This document shows positions 60,524 through 64,000 of a stretch of DNA of 64,000 nt, piece after piece. The notes beneath the pieces were generated by a model. The model had not been told where the DNA came from. It did no database searches and was given only the letters and a program-made list of their open reading frames with translations. A program made the translations under genes and the position numbers. Every line of letters starts with the position of its first letter. Position 1 is the first letter of the stretch. The stretch is from assembly GCF_004361815.1 (NCBI RefSeq), contig NZ_SNWA01000001.1:2976001-3040000 (forward strand), read 5' to 3'. Source of the DNA: Paraburkholderia sp. BL10I2N1. Lineage in GTDB: Bacteria > Pseudomonadota > Gammaproteobacteria > Burkholderiales > Burkholderiaceae.

Positions 60524-61687
60524 TTAGCTGATTCCGGGCGGGTTGGAGATCCGCAGCTTCCATACCCCGTCACCGCCTCGCGCCATTACCTGCGTGGCTG
60601 TGCCGCGTTTGCTGGCGTGTTGGCCATCAGGCAGCGTCATGCTCAACGTCCAGTCGAGCAGTACCAGCGCGATGTCGTCGCTGACCAGCGATAGCCGCAC
60701 ATGGTTGTGGATGCGTGGACCTGCCTTCAAGAGTTCCGAGAACTGACGGCGCAATTCCGGAAGGCCGTTTGCAATGCTTTCACCGTCCCCCATCCGCATC
60801 GTCGTACTATCGTTGAACAAGCCGATCACGGCGTCGAGATCACCGGCGTTGAATGCGGCATCGAAGGCGGCCGGAACCTGCTCCGGCGTGTTCGGCGCGG
60901 CAGCGCTGGATTCCAGTCCGGCAACGAACTGCCGGATAGTTGTCGCGAGCGCAGACGGAGCCTCGAGCGGCGACAGGTGTCCCGTACCCGGCAGTGCATG
61001 CATGCGTGCGCCTGCAATCCGGGGCATCAGTTCTTTCTGCAACGTTTCGACGCGATCGACCTGGTCCAGTTCGCCTGCAATCACCATGACAGGCACATTG
61101 ATGGAAGCGACGTCGCCCGTGATGTCTTCAAGCATTGCCGCATTGGGCCAGGCTGCCTTGGCTTGCGGCGCGCCGCGCAGACTGTCGGCGATGACCTGCT
61201 CACGATAGATTGGCTTGAGCGGGTTCGCTGAGAGTACGTTGTCCAGCACCCACGCGATGGATTCGCGCGAATCGTAGGTTGTGGTCATCGCTGCACGCTG
61301 CTCGTCGGGAAGAACCATCGGCGAAGGCGGGGACGGCGCGACCAGCACAAGCCCCTCCAGTCCCGCAGGTCGGCGCGACGCGAGCAATTGCGCGGCTTTC
61401 CCGCCCATTGAGTGACCGACCAGAACGTAGTGCCGCAGATTCAGCGCTTCGATGACACCCTGTGCGTCGTCTGCCAGATCGGTAATCGTGTAGCCATCCT
61501 CTGGCGCATCCGAATCGCCCCATCCACGGTGGTCGGTGGCGATCGTGCGGTACTGGCCCGAGAGCTCGCCAACCACGCCGTCCCATGTGCGAGACGACCC
61601 GCCCCAGTAGTGAAGGAACACGAGCGCCAGTTTGCCGTCACCCTTTTCCTTGACGTGAATCTTCGTGCCGTTGACCCGGATATCCAT
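60524..61687 (-). CDS. Alpha/beta hydrolase fused to a SnoaL/DUF4440-like domain
   Basis: A 387-residue two-domain protein. Residues 1-260 are an alpha/beta hydrolase: oxyanion segment FLHYWGGSSRTWDGV, nucleophile serine in LVGHSMGGKAAQLL (about S94), acid in VMVIAGELDQVD (about 205-215) and histidine in LPGTGHLSPLEAP (about 235). Residues about 270-387 form an NTF2-like/SnoaL domain (AFDAAFNAGDLDAVIGLFND ... GTATQVMARGGDGVWKLRIS). Fusion of the two is uncommon; the second domain may bind a small ligand or aid oligomer formation. Substrate unknown, most likely an ester or lactone. It is convergent with the LysR gene. Confidence 0.82.
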   Translation of the reverse strand: MDIRVNGTKIHVKEKGDGKLALVFLHYWGGSSRTWDGVVGELSGQYRTIATDHRGWGDSDAPEDGYTITDLADDAQGVIEALNLRHYVLVGHSMGGKAAQLLASRRPAGLEGLVLVAPSPPSPMVLPDEQRAAMTTTYDSRESIAWVLDNVLSANPLKPIYREQVIADSLRGAPQAKAAWPNAAMLEDITGDVASINVPVMVIAGELDQVDRVETLQKELMPRIAGARMHALPGTGHLSPLEAPSALATTIRQFVAGLESSAAAPNTPEQVPAAFDAAFNAGDLDAVIGLFNDSTTMRMGDGESIANGLPELRRQFSELLKAGPRIHNHVRLSLVSDDIALVLLDWTLSMTLPDGQHASKRGTATQVMARGGDGVWKLRISNPPGIS

Positions 61688-61842
61688 TGCAATGCCCCTT
61701 CATCTAGTGTGCCGACGGCACGATGGTGAATCGGTTCGGGCTGAACCCGAACCTTAGAGGCATCTTAGATTCCGTCGCTTCGCTTGATAATTACCGTTTC
61801 CCGATTATCTGTCGATCATGGAGAGATCGAATCGAGAGGCGG

Positions 61843-61980
61843 CTATGCGGAGGGAGTTAGATAAGCCATGGCATCTGTGCGAGCAGAGATCTCGCCCGGA
61901 ATATCGGCCTGACCAACGGCGACTGTGATCGAGTCCTGATGAACGTCCAGACCTACGTACAGCGTGCTATCGTTTTCCAT
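61843..61980 (-). pseudogene. IS110 family transposase, N-terminal fragment
   Basis: From ATG 61980, MENDSTLYVGLDVHQDSITV is the opening of IS110-type (DEDD) transposases, with the first catalytic aspartate in GLDVH. After about 35 residues the sequence ends in a stop (AMAYLTPSA). The remaining roughly 300 residues are missing. It lies in the spacer between the hydrolase and the NTF2-like gene. Confidence 0.7.
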
Positions 61981-62280
61981 GCTGGCGCGTTTGGGTCTTC
62001 CCAACGGAGATTCCGAACGGTACCTGGGGCAGTCGTGGCGCCATCTGGACGCTGCCCGACATTCATGCACTTCTTGCGGGTGAGCCCGAACGGAGCTTCG
62101 GCGAGGAGCGACTCGCGCGCACACCGCGAAAAGGCACGCATCACGCTGGAACCCGCTGTCGATGCTGATAGCGCTGGAATGGCCAAGGTGTAGCAGCGTC
62201 CCTCATTTTCTGTTCAGAAGGAGGGGGGATACCTGCGCTCGCTCGCTGACAATGTTCATACAACCGATGGAGAACCTGAC

Positions 62281-62721
62281 ATGAAGTTCAACGATACGGC
62301 GACAGTTTTGGCTCCCGCAGGCGCGCCGCCGCTCTGGCTGGCCAGGTTAGCCGAAAATGCGACGCTTGAGGCGACCGTCCTGAAGCGTCCGGTCGAAGGG
62401 CGGGCTGACATCCTGTCGGTCATCAAGCACGCGGTCTCGCTCTACGAGTTCCAGCATCACAGCTACAAGGGCGAGATAGGCAACGGACTCTACATGGAGT
62501 CCTACCGCTCGCAGATTCAGGGCGTGCCGATCGAGACGCTGCTCGTGGCCCACCTGAACGAACAGGGTGAGGCTGATTCTGTGGTGATCAACCATCGCCC
62601 GCTGAAGGCGGCGATGCTGTTTTCGAAACTGATGTGGGAGCGGGTTGACGAGCGGTTCCGTGACCTCTATCTGACCGGACCGGAAGCCGACGCCGTGAAT
62701 GCGGCCTCCGGTGCGAGCTGA
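62281..62721 (+). CDS. NTF2/SnoaL-like protein
   Basis: A 146-residue single-domain protein. The pattern (GRADILSVIKHAVSLYEFQH, then ETLLVAHLNEQGEADSVVIN and HRPLKAAMLFSKLMWERV) fits the NTF2-like fold, a curved sheet that forms a small-molecule pocket. Such proteins may be isomerases, hydrolases or ligand carriers. The start follows GATGGAGAACCTGAC. It may relate to the hydrolase-SnoaL fusion nearby, from which it is separated by IS debris. Confidence 0.65.
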   Translation: MKFNDTATVLAPAGAPPLWLARLAENATLEATVLKRPVEGRADILSVIKHAVSLYEFQHHSYKGEIGNGLYMESYRSQIQGVPIETLLVAHLNEQGEADSVVINHRPLKAAMLFSKLMWERVDERFRDLYLTGPEADAVNAASGAS

Positions 62722-62829
62722 TCGTTTCGGCGCAGAATTTATTAATTCTTCTGGAGTATTGACCACTCTGGATTGACTGTTCTTCCTCCATTCGATGTCC
62801 CACGGGTCGGGGACGAACCCGATGGCGAA

Positions 62830-63055
62830 ATCGCACAACGCGCGTCTTTCCTCTTCCTCCACCGACCTGCCGCGGTACCGGATCATTCCTTCGGTTCCAG
62901 AAGGGCAATACACCGATGCTGCGCGTGAGATCCTCGTTACGGAAATTGCCGAAGCTAGCGCTCGAGCTGAAGGCGTGACGTTCGAGCAGGTAGCACCACG
63001 GGTGTGGCGTGAGGCACCGGTAGGTGCCTCTGACGCTATCTCCCGGCTTCCCTGA
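62830..63055 (+). pseudogene. Tautomerase-like fragment
   Basis: The frame contains YRIIPSVPEGQYTDAAREIL, then EIAEASARAEGVTFEQVAPR, which resembles a tautomerase-superfamily helix-strand pattern. It starts in the middle of the fold, without the N-terminal proline in place, and loses the expected ending after RVWREAP. It is probably a broken gene. Confidence 0.45.
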
Positions 63056-63428
63056 CGGCGGATATCTACCAAGGCGGTGGTACGTCGTAGTTGTCGACAG
63101 TGCTGGCGAAATCAGACCATCGCACCGAGCACGTCATACAGTTCAGCGGCGGACATAAGTATCCACTTAAGCATGACGCGGTGCGCGCTCGGGGCAAGAG
63201 TGGATCCGCCGTGCGCGCTGACGCGGTTGCGCTTTGTATCGCAATGTATCTGCTCGGCGCCCTGATACGTGCACTTACAAAAACCACCCTTCCTCGACAC
63301 ATGAGGGATACGTCTGCGCGCTCAAATACGTCCATCGCGCGGTGCGCCGCACAGCAACGTAGATGTCTCGATCACCCTCGTTCAAACCGGATGAATCGCT
63401 GGCAGTCTGAAATTTGTCCTTCAATGTA
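63056..63428. other. Intergenic stretch before the MarR gene
   Basis: About 370 bp with overlapping short frames on both strands and no recognisable product. It leads into the MarR operator at 63429. Confidence 0.4.
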
Positions 63429-63440
63429 TTGCATATGCAA
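63429..63440. promoter_or_regulatory. MarR-type palindromic operator, upstream copy
   Basis: The perfect 12-bp palindrome TTGCATATGCAA lies 12 bp before the likely MarR start codon, overlapping its promoter or leader. The same palindrome, extended to 16 bp, occurs just after the gene. Position and symmetry suggest autoregulation by the MarR dimer. Confidence 0.65.
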
Positions 63441-63452
63441 CATGAGTCGACC

Positions 63453-63917
63453 ATGACTTTAGACGTCCAACACAAAGCCGGTGATGCCGTGAGCAGGGAG
63501 ATCGCGCGGAACTGTCTGCTCACGCGTACGCGGCAGATTTCCAGGGTCTTGACCGCGATCTACGACGAGGCGCTGCGGCCGTTTGGCATCAACGCCTCTC
63601 AATTCACCCTGCTTGTACTCATCGTCGAGTTTGGACCACTCAGCCGGTCGGACCTCGGGCGCAGGAATCATCACGACCGGTCGACGCTGACAAGGAATTT
63701 GCAGCCCCTCATCTCGCAGGGGTTGGTTTCCGAAGGTATCCCTGGAAACGATGGTCGCAGTCGCCCCCTTTCGCTGACGGAACAAGGCAAAGCATTGCTT
63801 CGAAGCGCCGCGTCCGCGTGGTCGGCTGCGCAGACAAAAGCCAGGGCCCTCATCGGAGAGGTCGGTGCCAACGCGCTCATGGGCATCGCGGGCGAGTTGC
63901 CACGTCACGTGAGCTGA
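63453..63917 (+). CDS. MarR family transcriptional regulator
   Basis: A 154-residue winged-helix regulator. I chose ATG 63453, which lies just after the palindrome; an upstream in-frame ATG at 63414 would place the operator inside the gene. The fold is readable: helix 1 NCLLTRTRQISRVLTAIYDE, the recognition region SRSDLGRRNHHDRSTLTRNL and wing VSEGIPGNDGRSRPLSLTEQG, and a C-terminal dimer helix (RSAASAWSAAQTKARALIGE). MarR proteins are usually repressors released by phenolic or oxidising ligands. The two identical palindromes on both sides suggest it controls itself and the gene starting at the window edge. Confidence 0.87.
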   Translation: MTLDVQHKAGDAVSREIARNCLLTRTRQISRVLTAIYDEALRPFGINASQFTLLVLIVEFGPLSRSDLGRRNHHDRSTLTRNLQPLISQGLVSEGIPGNDGRSRPLSLTEQGKALLRSAASAWSAAQTKARALIGEVGANALMGIAGELPRHVS

Positions 63918-63931
63918 ATTTTTATCGCCAA

Positions 63932-63947
63932 TGTTGCATATGCAACA
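63932..63947. promoter_or_regulatory. MarR-type palindromic operator, downstream copy
   Basis: The perfect 16-bp palindrome TGTTGCATATGCAACA lies between the MarR stop and the next start codon, the natural place for a promoter of the downstream gene. It shares the 12-bp core TTGCATATGCAA with 63429-63440. Confidence 0.7.
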
Positions 63948-63993
63948 CAGCAAGGGCGCTTTGTGCCCGTTCTTACCAGCAAAGGAGTTTGCA

Positions 63994-64000
63994 ATGAAAG
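63994..64000 (+). CDS. Start of a gene running off the window
   Basis: An ATG with a good ribosome site (AAAGGAG, 7 bp before) begins here, and only two codons are visible. It stands behind the second MarR palindrome and is the likely regulated target. Nothing can be said about its product. Confidence 0.5.

Overview
The window is high-GC DNA typical of Burkholderiaceae. The DUF932, DUF4148, HiPIP and SET-protein types, the split pntAA/pntAB/pntB genes and the IS content all point to Paraburkholderia, Caballeronia or Burkholderia. It looks like an accessory replicon or island: a large catabolic region is flanked by decayed genes, insertion-sequence (IS) remnants and integrase relics. All assignments come from reading the translated sequence; no database was searched.

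Layout. (1) 1-5.5 kb is mostly decayed: a DUF932 fragment, an MFS transporter lacking its first helix between two imperfect direct repeats, a broken SET-domain gene, one intact lytic transglycosylase and a lower-GC patch without convincing genes. (2) 5.5-31.1 kb is a catabolic cluster on the + strand in four apparent units: phyH-like dioxygenase/RidA/DUF1329/DUF1302/RND/Ycf48-like/amine oxidase 1/cytochrome c 1; saccharopine-dehydrogenase-like reductase/acyl-CoA ligase/thiolase/DAO-type oxidase; acyl-CoA dehydrogenase/DUF4148/etfB/etfA; amine oxidase 2/cytochrome c 2/two membrane proteins/EthD. A TetR gene sits in the middle. Each of these units, and a decayed copy of the dioxygenase, starts with the same roughly 72-bp promoter module: a CAGGG palindrome, then about 40 bp further an ACCTA-TTTGGTA box over the presumed -35/-10. 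(3) 31.9-38.7 kb is an AraC regulator and a beta-oxidation operon (frameshifted acyl-CoA dehydrogenase, ETF-quinone oxidoreductase, thiolase, 3-hydroxyacyl-CoA dehydrogenase), followed by citrate synthase and the proton-translocating transhydrogenase to 43.2 kb. (4) 43.3-48.8 kb holds a HiPIP/cytochrome c5 deletion scar, then a LysR regulator and a phosphatase/kinase/SDR/acyl-CoA dehydrogenase operon that resembles 4-hydroxyacyl-CoA catabolism. (5) 48.8-50.9 kb is a complete IS1634-type element. (6) 50.9-59.4 kb is degraded: a truncated TetR, a HAD gene, two integrase relics and IS3 and other IS scraps. It contains a cell-wall-hydrolase effector-like gene with two secreted candidate immunity proteins. 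(7) 59.4-64 kb is a LysR regulator, an alpha/beta hydrolase-SnoaL fusion, an NTF2-like protein, a tautomerase scrap and a MarR gene flanked by two copies of a TTGCATATGCAA palindrome.

Working model (inference). Region 2 takes up or exports a hydrophobic, probably amine-containing compound with the DUF1302/DUF1329/RND/Ycf48 envelope set. It is oxidised in the periplasm by Tat-exported flavin amine oxidases that pass electrons to the adjacent diheme cytochromes c. Inside the cell the product is activated as a CoA thioester and shortened. Electrons leave through ETF and ETF-QO, and acetyl-CoA enters the citrate cycle through the local citrate synthase.
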